From Arthrobacter sp. cf158 (GTDB taxonomy: Bacteria > Actinomycetota > Actinomycetes > Actinomycetales > Micrococcaceae): a DNA stretch of 64,000 bases. The stretch covers positions 78,019 through 142,018 of the forward strand of contig NZ_FNNR01000005.1 in NCBI RefSeq assembly GCF_900106835.1. The letters are read 5' to 3'. Below the pieces are notes generated by a model. That model was not told the DNA's origin. It worked only from the letters and a program-made list of their open reading frames with translations, and ran no database searches. Numbering within the stretch: the stretch's first letter is position 1; every line of letters starts with the position of its first letter. This document shows positions 31,333 through 39,695 of the stretch, piece after piece. The position numbers and the translations under genes are program-made.

Positions 31333-31530
31333 GGGATCTCCTTGAAAAGGTTCGGCGGGTTCATGTCCATCTTAGTGTGGACTCTTTGATGGCTGGTTTT
31401 TGTTGCATCAGCGCGCCCGGTTCTTTGAATCAGCCTATCTGCATGTATAGTAATTTCGCGTGCTGGGAAAGGATCGCGTTGCTCACAGAAGTGAGAGCAG
31501 TCAGCGAGATTTAACCTCCCGGTAATCCGC

Positions 31531-31612
31531 GCCCGAGTGGCGGAATTGGCAGACGCGCTGCACTCAAAATGCAGTATCGAAAGGTGTGTGGGTTCGAGTC
31601 CCACCTCGGGCA
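31531..31612 (+). tRNA. tRNA-Leu (CAA anticodon), integration target
   Basis: An 82-nt class II tRNA with acceptor stem GCCCGAG/CTCGGGC, discriminator A, anticodon stem CTGCA/TGCAG with CAA in the loop (reads UUG), a variable arm around ATCGAAAGGTGT, and a GGTTCGAGTCCC T-arm. The gene is intact. A tyrosine integrase begins 86 nt downstream in the same direction, so its 3' end is the likely attachment site of the mobile element on the right. Confidence 0.96.
31588..31612. other. Probable attL at the 3' end of tRNA-Leu
   Basis: Tyrosine integrases commonly recombine in the T-arm and acceptor part of a tRNA gene and restore it with an identical segment carried by the element. The integrase just downstream implicates this segment (GTGTGGGTTCGAGTCCCACC onward). 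I saw no second copy further right in the window, so attR would lie outside it. Exact borders are unknown. Confidence 0.55.
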
Positions 31613-31626
31613 CAGCAATGTCGCAG

Positions 31627-31651
31627 GTCAGGGGCCTATATGGCCCCTGAC
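31627..31651. repeat. Inverted repeat just inside the element
   Basis: GTCAGGGGCC and GGCCCCTGAC form a perfect 10-bp stem with loop TATAT, 15 nt after tRNA-Leu. No T tract follows. It could end the tRNA transcript or be part of the integrase/excisionase binding region. Confidence 0.6.
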
Positions 31652-31680
31652 TGTTGACAAAACCCCCAAATCTGTTGACA
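31651..31680. repeat. Two direct repeats CTGTTGACA, possible integrase arm sites
   Basis: CTGTTGACA occurs at 31651-31659 and 31672-31680, 21 bp apart, i.e. two helical turns on the same DNA face. They lie between the attachment site and the integrase start, where arm-type integrase or excisionase sites are usual. Each also contains TTGACA, so either could be a -35 box for the integrase. Confidence 0.45.
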
Positions 31681-31698
31681 CGGAACTAGCATTTTTAT

Positions 31699-32829
31699 GT
31701 GGCTAGTATCCGGAAACGCGTCAAAAAGGACGGCTCTTCGTCCTTCATGGTGGTCTGGCGCGACCCCAAGATCCGGAAGCAGCAGGGCATCACTGTCGAC
31801 TCCGCGCATGAGGCTGAAACGCTCAAGCGGTTGCTCGATGCCAACGGTCAATCCTTCGAAATCGCGCAGCAGGCACTTCTGGACAACAGAGCGAAGATAC
31901 CTACGGTTGGCGAAGTCATCCAGGAGCACATCGACCTCCTGATCCGGCCTTCGAGCGGGACCGTCAAGACTTATCAGACGATGCTTGATCTCCATGTGAA
32001 AACGGCCATTGGCCACGTCCCCGTCGACAAGCTGGATTACCGGATGATCGCCTACTGGGTGAAGTCAATGATGGCCAAGGGACGCTCACCGAAGACGATC
32101 AAGAACGTGCACGGCCTGATCTCGGCGTCGATGAATACCGCAGAGATGCTGGGGTACATCACACGCAATCCCTGCCGCGGCGTTCAGCTACCGAGCGTCG
32201 AGAAGGCTGAAGACGAAATGATGTTTCTCACGCATGCTGAGTTTGGGTTGATCATGGACGGCATGGGGGAGCGGTACAAGGACTTCACCAACTTCCTGGT
32301 CATGACGGGTACGCGCTTTGGGGAAGCCACGGCGTTGAACGTTGCGGACATCGATTTGCTGGGCAAGCCGGCGACAGCCCGAATCAACAAGGCATGGAAG
32401 CGGGACGGGCAGAACCAGTTCTACATCGGGCCGACGAAGACGGGCGCCGGCAAACGGACCATTGGATTGAACCCCGCGCTTGTGGATTTGCTGATCCCGT
32501 TGGTGGCCGGGCGCCTTGGTGGCGACCTGCTTTTCACAACACCCAAAGGTGAGCGGATTGTGCACAAGCTGTACTGGCACCACTATTGGATGCCGGCGGT
32601 CAAGGCAGCGCAGGATCGCGGCCTGAGGAAGAATCCACGCATTCACGATCTACGGCACACGCACGCTTCGTGGTTAATTCAGGACGGCGTCCCTATCTTC
32701 ACGATCTCGCGTCGGTTGGGGCATGCATCGACCAGGACTACAGAGGGCGTGTATGGGCACCTGATGCCGGAGGCTCTGCAGGCTGGGGCGGACGCCACGG
32801 AGCGGTCGGTCTCGGCGTTTATGCGGTGA
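31699..32829 (+). CDS. Tyrosine recombinase / integrase
   Basis: 376 aa. An N-terminal Arg/Lys-rich arm-binding segment (MASIRKRVKKDG), a SAM-like core-binding domain (about 70-165) and the catalytic domain with R206 (TRFGEA), H316 and R319 (HDLRHTH), H342 (LGHAS) and nucleophile Y352 (GVYGH). All active residues are present. GTG start at 31699. It lies 86 nt from the tRNA-Leu 3' end and probably inserted the element there. An excisionase candidate is the small HTH protein at 37259-37528. Confidence 0.95.
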   Translation: MASIRKRVKKDGSSSFMVVWRDPKIRKQQGITVDSAHEAETLKRLLDANGQSFEIAQQALLDNRAKIPTVGEVIQEHIDLLIRPSSGTVKTYQTMLDLHVKTAIGHVPVDKLDYRMIAYWVKSMMAKGRSPKTIKNVHGLISASMNTAEMLGYITRNPCRGVQLPSVEKAEDEMMFLTHAEFGLIMDGMGERYKDFTNFLVMTGTRFGEATALNVADIDLLGKPATARINKAWKRDGQNQFYIGPTKTGAGKRTIGLNPALVDLLIPLVAGRLGGDLLFTTPKGERIVHKLYWHHYWMPAVKAAQDRGLRKNPRIHDLRHTHASWLIQDGVPIFTISRRLGHASTRTTEGVYGHLMPEALQAGADATERSVSAFMR

Positions 32830-33284
32830 GTCGGCGCTGGTAGGCCGCGGCTCGGGTTACGGTCGTTGTGCCGTCACGATGCCTTGTTGGTGAGTGAGTA
32901 AATAGTTCCCTAGTTTCTAGCCCAACGACAAGGGGACTCACGCAACTCGGGTCTCCGCACGAGGTGGCTCGATCATCTGCCTTCAGCAATTTCGGCAGCG
33001 CTGTTATTGCCAGTTCGCCAGCAGTTCACAGCTGGAATGCGGTCAACGAAATCATGACTTCTATGCATAGAGCATGATGTTGAGTTTCGAGCTGCCGTCC
33101 CGAATGCGAATCCAGATCCGAAGTTGGGTTGCTCGTGTCAGTTCGTCGGTCAGTTTCTGGGTGAGAACCTAGGGCGATCTCGACCGACCGGTAACTTGTT
33201 TACGATGGTCATGCGCCGTCGGACGCTGCGGCGTGACGTAGCAATGTCATCTTCGACCGATAGCATCGAATATGTCTGACCGGG
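32830..33284. other. Intergenic stretch, 455 nt, no gene seen
   Basis: Between the integrase and the YobI-like NTPase. Short frames on both strands have no family resemblance or ribosome binding site. It presumably holds the promoter of the NTPase; no clear hexamer pair was found. Confidence 0.5.
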
Positions 33285-36200
33285 TTGAGCGAACCCACTA
33301 ACAAGGATGTGCGCGATTTGGGCCAAAGTGTCAAAAGTGTCAAGCCAGAAATTCCCATGAACTGGATCGCAGCGGCCAAGGATGAAACCGCTGGCAAAGA
33401 CGTTATGCTCGCCAGCCTCACGCCCAGATTCGATGAGGCAAATCACCGCGTCTACTATGACTTGCTCAAGAGGGCCATCGATGCTGAGGGAGTGCGTAAC
33501 GTCGCACTAACTGGTGCTTACGGTACTGGTAAAAGCAGCGTTCTCGAGGAGCTCCGCAGGCAAAGTCAAGGGGACGTCATCGAGATATCCCTCTCCACTA
33601 TCGCACCTCCTCAGAGGGATGCAGAGGCGTCTAGCACGACCGACGACGAAAAGACCCAAACAAATCTCATTCAAAAAGAAATCGTAAAGCAACTGCTCTA
33701 TAGGCTACCGGCCCATAAAACGCCTCGATCTCGGTTCCGCCGGACCAGTGCGCCACAAACCAAGCGTGATTGGATCGTTTCGGCTGGTATCGGTTTACTG
33801 ACCGTCGCCGTCGGTTTCGTCCTTGGATTGCTCCCACCTGTGGTTGATGTCGTTGTGCCTGAACCTTGGGGGCGGCGCTTGCTTGCCTACTCTGTCATCG
33901 CGGGAGCAGCGACGTGCGTGGCATGGCTTATCCGGAGGCTGATCGCAGGCGGCCCCACGATGAGTGCTTCTGTTGGTGCCGGCCTTACGAGCGTGACCCT
34001 GTCCAGCGCTGCGAATACCTACTTTGATGAGTACTTGGACGAGATCGTCTACTTTTTCCAGGCGAGCAAGACCAAGGTAGTCGTTATCGAGGACATCGAC
34101 CGATTTGAAGACGTCAAGGTTTTCGACACCCTGCGTGCCCTGAACGTGCTACTGAATAGTTCCAGTGTGCTCGGCCGAATTGTCTTCGTATACGCAATCC
34201 GAGACAGTATTTTTGAACAGATCGAGAGCGTATCCAAGTCAGGTGAAGACCTCACACGACAAGCCGTTCAAGTTGCCAGCCGCGCCAAATTCTTCGATGT
34301 GATAGTTCCCGTAGTGCCCTTTGTTAATGCGGACAATGCCAGGGATTTGATGAGTCGGGCGATGACAAGTGCAAGATTTGCAATTGATCAGTCACTCATA
34401 CGGGTTGTAGCCCGTCATACGGCCGATATGCGCCTTATACACAACATTCGGAATGAGTTCGAAGTTTATCGAAATCGTCTCATCGTCCCAAAAGAGCACA
34501 TGTACGGCATCAATAATGATCTAGTCTTTGCGATGATTGTCTTCAAAAATGCCCACCTGGCCGACTTTGAGAAGATTCGGCACAAAGACAGCTCCCTCGA
34601 TCACCTTTACAGGGAATGGCGCGACCTTGTGCGCACTAACTTGAAAATTGAGACAGGCCGACTGGACAAGCTTCGGGCTTCTGCAGAAGTCGATGATAGC
34701 GCGGATGAGCGTGCACGCCTTTGGGCCGAGCGCTTTCTGGCGCAGACCGAGGTTATCCGGTCCAGCCTTCAAGGCGGAAACGGTGGTCAAACGTCGCTCA
34801 GTTTTGTGGGTGAAATCGATGAGTCGATGTTGGCCATGCGGAGTACTTGGCGATCTATCGCTACCGGATTATCCATTCGCCTCCAAGCTCGCACACCTCG
34901 CGGATACATACTTTCATTTGACTTTGATGCCGACCAGCTAGCGGATCTGCTGGGTATAGCGATTGACCCAGCTGAATGGGGTAAGCCTGTACAAGATGAA
35001 ATCCTAAACAAAATCGAGGTTTGTGAGGAACGTATCCGGTTCCTTCGTCATCACACTTGGGAAGAACTCCGCCTCCGTCCCGAATTTACTCTGCAGGGCC
35101 TGCAAGGCCCTCTGACTTTTGAGCAGCTCCTGCAAGAAAACGCTCCATCCCCTTTGATTGAGGAACTAGTACAGCGAGGTTTCATTACCTCGCATTTCGC
35201 CCTCTACACGTCTACCTATTACGGAACGCACCTCGGCCCCGACGCCCTCGAGTACGTGCGCCGTTGCATCGAACCTGGTGAACCCGACAGTCTCTTTCAG
35301 CTCGACACCAAATCGGTCAGGCAACTCCTCATCGAGCAGGGCGCAGATCAAGATGACGCGGCCGCACTCTTCGACGACGCCAGCATACGAAACGTCTCGA
35401 TCATGGACTATTTGCTGCGAAACCGACCACAGGCTGCGGCCAGAGTCGCAAAGGGACTTAGTGAATGGGGAGAGCATGAATCTGAATTTGTTGCGACTTA
35501 TTGCTCACGTGGCGAAGATCCTGAGCTTCTTCTGGCAGCTATGGCTCCGTGGTGGCCCGCCGCCTTACAGTATGCTGCCGTTAGTGCCCCTTTGCCATCG
35601 GAAAGGCGTGTATCAGCTGTCGATGGTGTCCTCGGCGCACTGCCTAATTCCGAGGAATATGCCACTGACGAAAAGGTACGTGACTTACTCGAGGCGCACT
35701 ATGCAGAGTTCGTCTCACTTACTGCACCAAAGTCGTCTAAACAGGCTGCAATTGTCGTAGGCGCCTTCGCATCCTGCCAAGCGATGGTTAGGGACGTCAG
35801 CCCGCTGAACCACGACGCTCGCGAGCAGGTCATCACGCAAGGGCTGTATCCGGTTACAAAAGACAATCTGTTGGAACTTACGGGAGCACAGTCCCTCTCA
35901 TTGGACGACCTTCTCGAAGCTGATGAACGCGTGTACAAGCACGCTGTCCACCACCTCGGCGACTACCTTGCTGCATATTCCGAGGCTGAGGCCAGCCATA
36001 CTATCGATGACCCTCGAAACTTCGTAGCCATTCTGACAAGTGCAAGCAAACACGGCAACGCCGAAGCTCTACGACAACTGGTTTCTCAATCAGACGAAGC
36101 CTGTGAGGTGGCAGTACTCTCCGATCTTCCGGTCTCCGTCTGGCCGACGATTCTTGTTGAAGGCCGTACACATGCGAACTTTACAAACGTCCACTTGTAC

Positions 36201-37013
36201 ATCGCCGAGTTTGGTCGAGTTGATGAGGAGTTGGCTGATTTCCTTTCGAATCACCATGAATTGAAATGGGATGAAGACAGCGTTCCGCTAGAGGATAGAC
36301 GGAATGTATCCATAGCGATTCTCAACGCATCCGATGTCCTTCCCAACGGGAGAGTCAGGCTCGATTTGGCGGCTCAGCTGGATCCAGGCGTGCTGACCGT
36401 GCAGAGCATCAGCCCTGAGACGGGTGAGTTTGCCAGCGGACTCATTGAGAAGGACCTCGTCAGCGATGATGCTGAAACGTTTGCCAGCGCCCTTATGGTC
36501 GACTGGAAGACACGCGAATCTGCGATCGTAGTTTCGGGGAACTTCGAGTCCTTCGTGTCGCCAGAAACGCTGCCGGTATCGGAATTCCCACAGCTGCTAC
36601 GGAGTGACAGGGTAACGAAGAGCATCAAAAGGGTTGTGGCCAGCAGTCTGGCTGACTACCTGGAGGGGGCCACGTCCCTTCAGGCTGAGCAGTGCGCCCG
36701 CGCACTCAATGAGGGGCACTGGACTATTGGTGCTTCTCGGATCGAAGCGCTCCTAAAACGGGGAGTTTCAGTATCGCAAGTCCTTCAGTTGATTGTCCGC
36801 GAGTCAGACCTGTCGCTCGACAAATTGCGCTATTTGCTCCGGCAGATGGGCGACCCATATGCGCGACTAGCTGACCCGGGTAGGCGCCCTGTTCACGTAC
36901 CAGACGATGAAGATCACAATGCACTTCTTGGACGTCTGGAGGGTGTAACAGTCTCAACTTACAAGAAGACAGGAACGCAGTTGAAGGTAAATTTGTTCAG
37001 ATTGGAGAGATAG
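33285..37013 (+). CDS. YobI-like membrane P-loop NTPase
   Basis: 1242 aa. Walker A GAYGTGKSS at 77-85 follows the family-typical LTPRFDEANHRVYYDLL. Two membrane helices lie near 166-186 and 203-220, between the Walker motifs. Walker B is VVVIEDIDRFE near 265-275. This order matches the YobI-type P-loop ATPases, relatives of KAP and other large regulatory NTPases. Residues 450-1242 are long, mostly helical, without a recognised enzyme domain, and may be the sensing part. A TTG at 33285 gives this length; ATG 33357 would start at MNWIAAAKDE and keep all motifs. Function is unproven; placement on a mobile element suggests defence. It is transcribed alone. Confidence 0.8.
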   Translation: MSEPTNKDVRDLGQSVKSVKPEIPMNWIAAAKDETAGKDVMLASLTPRFDEANHRVYYDLLKRAIDAEGVRNVALTGAYGTGKSSVLEELRRQSQGDVIEISLSTIAPPQRDAEASSTTDDEKTQTNLIQKEIVKQLLYRLPAHKTPRSRFRRTSAPQTKRDWIVSAGIGLLTVAVGFVLGLLPPVVDVVVPEPWGRRLLAYSVIAGAATCVAWLIRRLIAGGPTMSASVGAGLTSVTLSSAANTYFDEYLDEIVYFFQASKTKVVVIEDIDRFEDVKVFDTLRALNVLLNSSSVLGRIVFVYAIRDSIFEQIESVSKSGEDLTRQAVQVASRAKFFDVIVPVVPFVNADNARDLMSRAMTSARFAIDQSLIRVVARHTADMRLIHNIRNEFEVYRNRLIVPKEHMYGINNDLVFAMIVFKNAHLADFEKIRHKDSSLDHLYREWRDLVRTNLKIETGRLDKLRASAEVDDSADERARLWAERFLAQTEVIRSSLQGGNGGQTSLSFVGEIDESMLAMRSTWRSIATGLSIRLQARTPRGYILSFDFDADQLADLLGIAIDPAEWGKPVQDEILNKIEVCEERIRFLRHHTWEELRLRPEFTLQGLQGPLTFEQLLQENAPSPLIEELVQRGFITSHFALYTSTYYGTHLGPDALEYVRRCIEPGEPDSLFQLDTKSVRQLLIEQGADQDDAAALFDDASIRNVSIMDYLLRNRPQAAARVAKGLSEWGEHESEFVATYCSRGEDPELLLAAMAPWWPAALQYAAVSAPLPSERRVSAVDGVLGALPNSEEYATDEKVRDLLEAHYAEFVSLTAPKSSKQAAIVVGAFASCQAMVRDVSPLNHDAREQVITQGLYPVTKDNLLELTGAQSLSLDDLLEADERVYKHAVHHLGDYLAAYSEAEASHTIDDPRNFVAILTSASKHGNAEALRQLVSQSDEACEVAVLSDLPVSVWPTILVEGRTHANFTNVHLYIAEFGRVDEELADFLSNHHELKWDEDSVPLEDRRNVSIAILNASDVLPNGRVRLDLAAQLDPGVLTVQSISPETGEFASGLIEKDLVSDDAETFASALMVDWKTRESAIVVSGNFESFVSPETLPVSEFPQLLRSDRVTKSIKRVVASSLADYLEGATSLQAEQCARALNEGHWTIGASRIEALLKRGVSVSQVLQLIVRESDLSLDKLRYLLRQMGDPYARLADPGRRPVHVPDDEDHNALLGRLEGVTVSTYKKTGTQLKVNLFRLER

Positions 37014-37258
37014 CATGTCGTAGTTCCGCGCGAACACCGATGATCTGCACTACCCAGCCGCCTCAGCATGCTCGCATCATTCCTTGCCTACCGTCGGTTG
37101 AGGCGAATGATCGCTTTAGTTCCAGAAGACATCATGGTCTCCAAAGGTCGAAAACCAGCGTGGCCAGGCATGAAGTACGGGGTTGGAGTTTCTTATTGCC
37201 TAAGTCTGCGGATCCATTTGGTCTACCGAGAGCTCGGGAGGCCAGGTTTGGATTTCAC

Positions 37259-37528
37259 TCACGATGCCATGCGACCTCTGGCTCGAGTGCCGATAAGTCG
37301 ACCATTATTGGGGTTGGTGACCGTAGCCGCATGGGGCGCGCTACAGGAACTTGGTCGGATTTCGCTGAGCCTAGCTATCTCCGTGATGTGTTCGGATGTG
37401 AAGACAATTTTACCTTTGCCCCAGCAGGCGTGAGGGAACTTACCCGACGCTGCTCCATCGCGAAGCCATCCCTCGGTACAGCGCATCAGCGCTGCAGCTT
37501 CTGCCGGTTCGAAGAATTCGAGTTCCAT
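37259..37528 (-). CDS. Small HTH (MerR/excisionase-like) DNA-binding protein
   Basis: 89 aa from ATG 37528 (MELEFFEPAEAAALMR). The pattern PAEAAALMRCTEGWLRDGAA, then a GKGKIVFTSEHI wing, resembles helix-turn-helix domains of excisionases and small winged regulators. GGGGAG lies immediately upstream of the ATG. The frame is open to a GTG at 37603. On an element with a tyrosine integrase it may be the excisionase or a local repressor. Plus-strand frames across the same bases look like shadows. A large palindrome sits 93 nt upstream. Confidence 0.6.
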   Translation of the reverse strand: MELEFFEPAEAAALMRCTEGWLRDGAASGKFPHACWGKGKIVFTSEHITEIARLSEIRPSSCSAPHAATVTNPNNGRLIGTRARGRMAS

Positions 37529-37620
37529 GTCTCCCCGATCCAAGATGAATGCCTGCAGCACTCCATGCAGCCCCAAGCAGATTCGTACATGACGCGTAAC
37601 CAATGACTTTTTCCTAGCCT

Positions 37621-37654
37621 CTCCTGTGCTCTGGACATGTCCATAGCACAGGAG
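37621..37654. promoter_or_regulatory. 34-bp near-perfect palindrome in a divergent promoter region
   Basis: CTCCTGTGCTCTGGACA at 37621-37637 and TGTCCATAGCACAGGAG at 37638-37654 are reverse complements with a single mismatch and no loop. It lies between the minus-strand HTH gene (start 37528) and the plus-strand ImmA operon (first gene 37736), 80-93 nt from each. The position fits an operator for a dimeric or tetrameric regulator of both units. Lack of a loop and of a T tract argues against a terminator. Confidence 0.65.
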
Positions 37655-37735
37655 TTCAATTGAATTGAGGGTTCACGACGGGCGATTGGCATCAACTCGC
37701 CACGAACCGTGGGACACGCATCATTGGGGATGCTC

Positions 37736-38227
37736 ATGAACAACCACCCATATCCCTCTGGACAATCTGCGGCGGAGCGTGCAGCGAGAGCCTTCGACGG
37801 ACTGACGCTCCCGACCCACGTCAATCTGGAACGCCTGGTTGGAGTAGTCGAGGGAGTACGGCGTCGCCCCATACAGATCGAAGCTGCTGGAGCACTGAAC
37901 GGTGGCTCTGTCTGTGGACTCTGGCTTTCCACCGACGACGTCGAAATCATCTTGCACGCGATCAGTCCTTCTGGACTTCACCGGCAACAGTTTGTGCTCC
38001 ACGAGCTTGGGCACATGGTCTTGAGGCACGACGAAGTGGTCGTCCCGGTCGACTATATTGAGGTTCTCTTTCCGAACCTCTCGGCGGGTCTCGTGTCCCG
38101 GGTGTTGGCTCGCAGCAGCTTCACTGATGATTTAGAGGCCGCCGCGGAATCGCTCGCGGATCTCTTTGCAGCAGCAATAAGGAACAGCGCGAAAGAGCCA
38201 AGATCGTTCGAGAGGGTTTTCGAATGA
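37736..38227 (+). CDS. ImmA/IrrE-type metalloprotease
   Basis: 163 aa. The zinc-protease motif HELGH at 89-93 is followed by an acidic helix (DDLEAAAESLADLFAAA) carrying candidate third-ligand residues. ImmA/IrrE proteases cleave or inactivate repressors, as in ICEBs1, where ImmA cuts ImmR to induce transfer. ATG 37736 has GGGGA 5-9 nt upstream; GTG 37709 or ATG 37730 are alternatives. First gene of a four-gene run whose next two members overlap by 4 nt (ATGA). The EspR-like regulator at 39237 is a candidate substrate, by analogy. Confidence 0.8.
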   Translation: MNNHPYPSGQSAAERAARAFDGLTLPTHVNLERLVGVVEGVRRRPIQIEAAGALNGGSVCGLWLSTDDVEIILHAISPSGLHRQQFVLHELGHMVLRHDEVVVPVDYIEVLFPNLSAGLVSRVLARSSFTDDLEAAAESLADLFAAAIRNSAKEPRSFERVFE

Positions 38228-39240
38228 TCCAGATTGTGGCCGCAGCTCTGATTTGGCTACTCGTCATCTGTCTCCTCCCTGGAATCAGGAGACGGCGCGA
38301 TCACAGCGTGCTGACGGCCGCAATCACGATTTCAGTCTCACTGACGCTCAACATCGATCAGGTCTACTTGGGCATTGATTCTGCCTTGGGCGGTCGCAAC
38401 CTCGCGGACCTGTTGGCCAACATATCTATGGTTGTGGGCATCTACTTTCTTTCTAGAGCTATCATCCGGGCGGCGACGCCGGACGGGACGGCCGGGAAAC
38501 GAGACCGGGGTGGTCTAACTCTCTTGGCCGTGGTGATCATGGGTCTCGCAGCCAGCTTCAGCGCCATCGTCACTCAGGGCAGTTCTACTCGTTTCATGGT
38601 CGACTACGGTGACCAATCGGCTGCTGCCCTCTACTCATCCATCCAGTTCGTATACATCGGCTACGTGGTTGGCGTTACCGGTCTTACGTGTTTCCACTTT
38701 CGCGGTGACATGTTGAGGCCCTTCTTCCGCACGGCATTTACGTGCATCGGGGTTGGCTGCGTCTTTGCCTTTCTCCTTGTAATCCTGGTACTGGTCATGG
38801 ACATTCTGCATCTGCAAGGGCGCCTGGATGCTATGCGGGCGATCTCGCCTGTTTATGATGCGACGGTCGTTGCTGCCATGTTCTTCCTCTGTTTAGGTCT
38901 GGGCATACCGCCGGTGGCGCGTCGAGTTCTCCGCCACAGGGAGTCCGTGACCGAAGACGAGTTAATCCGCAGCCTCATGAAAATCTGGGAAAAGACAACA
39001 AAGAAACGGCAAGACGTTCGGCTCGCGCAAGGCGCCGAAATGATCAGCCAACAGGACCGGGCACAGAGACTCCATAGAATGCTTGTTGAAGTACAGGACG
39101 CACTGTTAGTCGAGCCCGGTTTAGGCAGCTTCCTGGACATCCATGACCTCAATGTTCTGAACGCTGCAGAGAATTACCTGGCGGGACCGATCGTGCACCA
39201 AGTTCCAGTGCGTCGACGCAAGGGGGAGCGGGCGATATGA
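38224..39240 (+). CDS. MAB_1171c-like multi-pass membrane protein
   Basis: 338 aa. About seven membrane segments in residues 1-245 (for example 2-20, 30-48, 66-84, 99-115, 138-156, 172-195, 215-233), then a soluble helical tail of about 95 residues. Topology and pairing with an ImmA protease and an XRE-type regulator match the actinobacterial MAB_1171c family, annotated as putative transporters without experimental support. Start ATG overlaps the protease stop by 4 nt, stop overlaps the regulator start by 4 nt. Alternatively it is a membrane sensor that controls the regulator. Confidence 0.7.
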   Translation: MIQIVAAALIWLLVICLLPGIRRRRDHSVLTAAITISVSLTLNIDQVYLGIDSALGGRNLADLLANISMVVGIYFLSRAIIRAATPDGTAGKRDRGGLTLLAVVIMGLAASFSAIVTQGSSTRFMVDYGDQSAAALYSSIQFVYIGYVVGVTGLTCFHFRGDMLRPFFRTAFTCIGVGCVFAFLLVILVLVMDILHLQGRLDAMRAISPVYDATVVAAMFFLCLGLGIPPVARRVLRHRESVTEDELIRSLMKIWEKTTKKRQDVRLAQGAEMISQQDRAQRLHRMLVEVQDALLVEPGLGSFLDIHDLNVLNAAENYLAGPIVHQVPVRRRKGERAI

Positions 39241-39695
39241 CGGATGATGCCGCTTCCTCCGAAAACCCACAGACCAGATTGGCGCGAAAGCTCAACCTCC
39301 TTCTTGACCTCTATGAGACTAAGGGATCGGAAGCATTGACCTATCCCGAGATCAACAGGCACATGACCCAGCGTGGAACGCCACTTTCCCGCTCTCGCTG
39401 GGCCTACATGCGAAGCGGAGATAGCTCGCTGGCAACCGATCCCATGCTGCTTCGTAACCTAGCAGAGTTCTTTGGAGTGGACCGTGATTACCTGTTGGAC
39501 GATGCCGGCGAGATACCAAAGCTTGTAGACGCTCAGCTGGAACTTCTTCGTACCTTGCGTGAGTCACGTGTGCGGAACTTCGCCGCTCGTCAGTTGCAGG
39601 GGATCTCTCCGGAAACCCTGGTGAAGCTCCGCCAAGTCATCGACGAACGCAAGAGGGCCGAGGCCGCGGGCGATGCCGACAGTAACCAGTCGTAG
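39237..39695 (+). CDS. EspR-like HTH regulator 1
   Basis: 152 aa. An N-terminal helix-turn-helix domain (about 10-85) in which ARKLNLLLDLYE, LTYPEINRHMTQRG and WAYMRSGDSSLATDPMLL resemble mycobacterial EspR (AARLNRLFD, YLSQLRSGNRTNPS). A C-terminal dimerisation helix pair follows (VRNFAARQLQGISPETLVKL). EspR is a nucleoid-associated regulator of the ESX-1 region. Coupled by ATGA to the membrane protein upstream; its 3' end overlaps the hydrolase gene by 23 nt. A paralogue lies at 41318. Confidence 0.8.
   Translation: MTDDAASSENPQTRLARKLNLLLDLYETKGSEALTYPEINRHMTQRGTPLSRSRWAYMRSGDSSLATDPMLLRNLAEFFGVDRDYLLDDAGEIPKLVDAQLELLRTLRESRVRNFAARQLQGISPETLVKLRQVIDERKRAEAAGDADSNQS

Noticed and set aside
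37040..37606. Plus-strand frames (121 and 188 codons) opposite the small HTH gene
   Set aside because: No domain or ribosome binding site, while the minus-strand frame shows a helix-turn-helix and wing.
37621..37654. Palindrome as a transcription terminator
   Set aside because: It has no loop and no T tract on either side, and it lies in a divergent promoter region.
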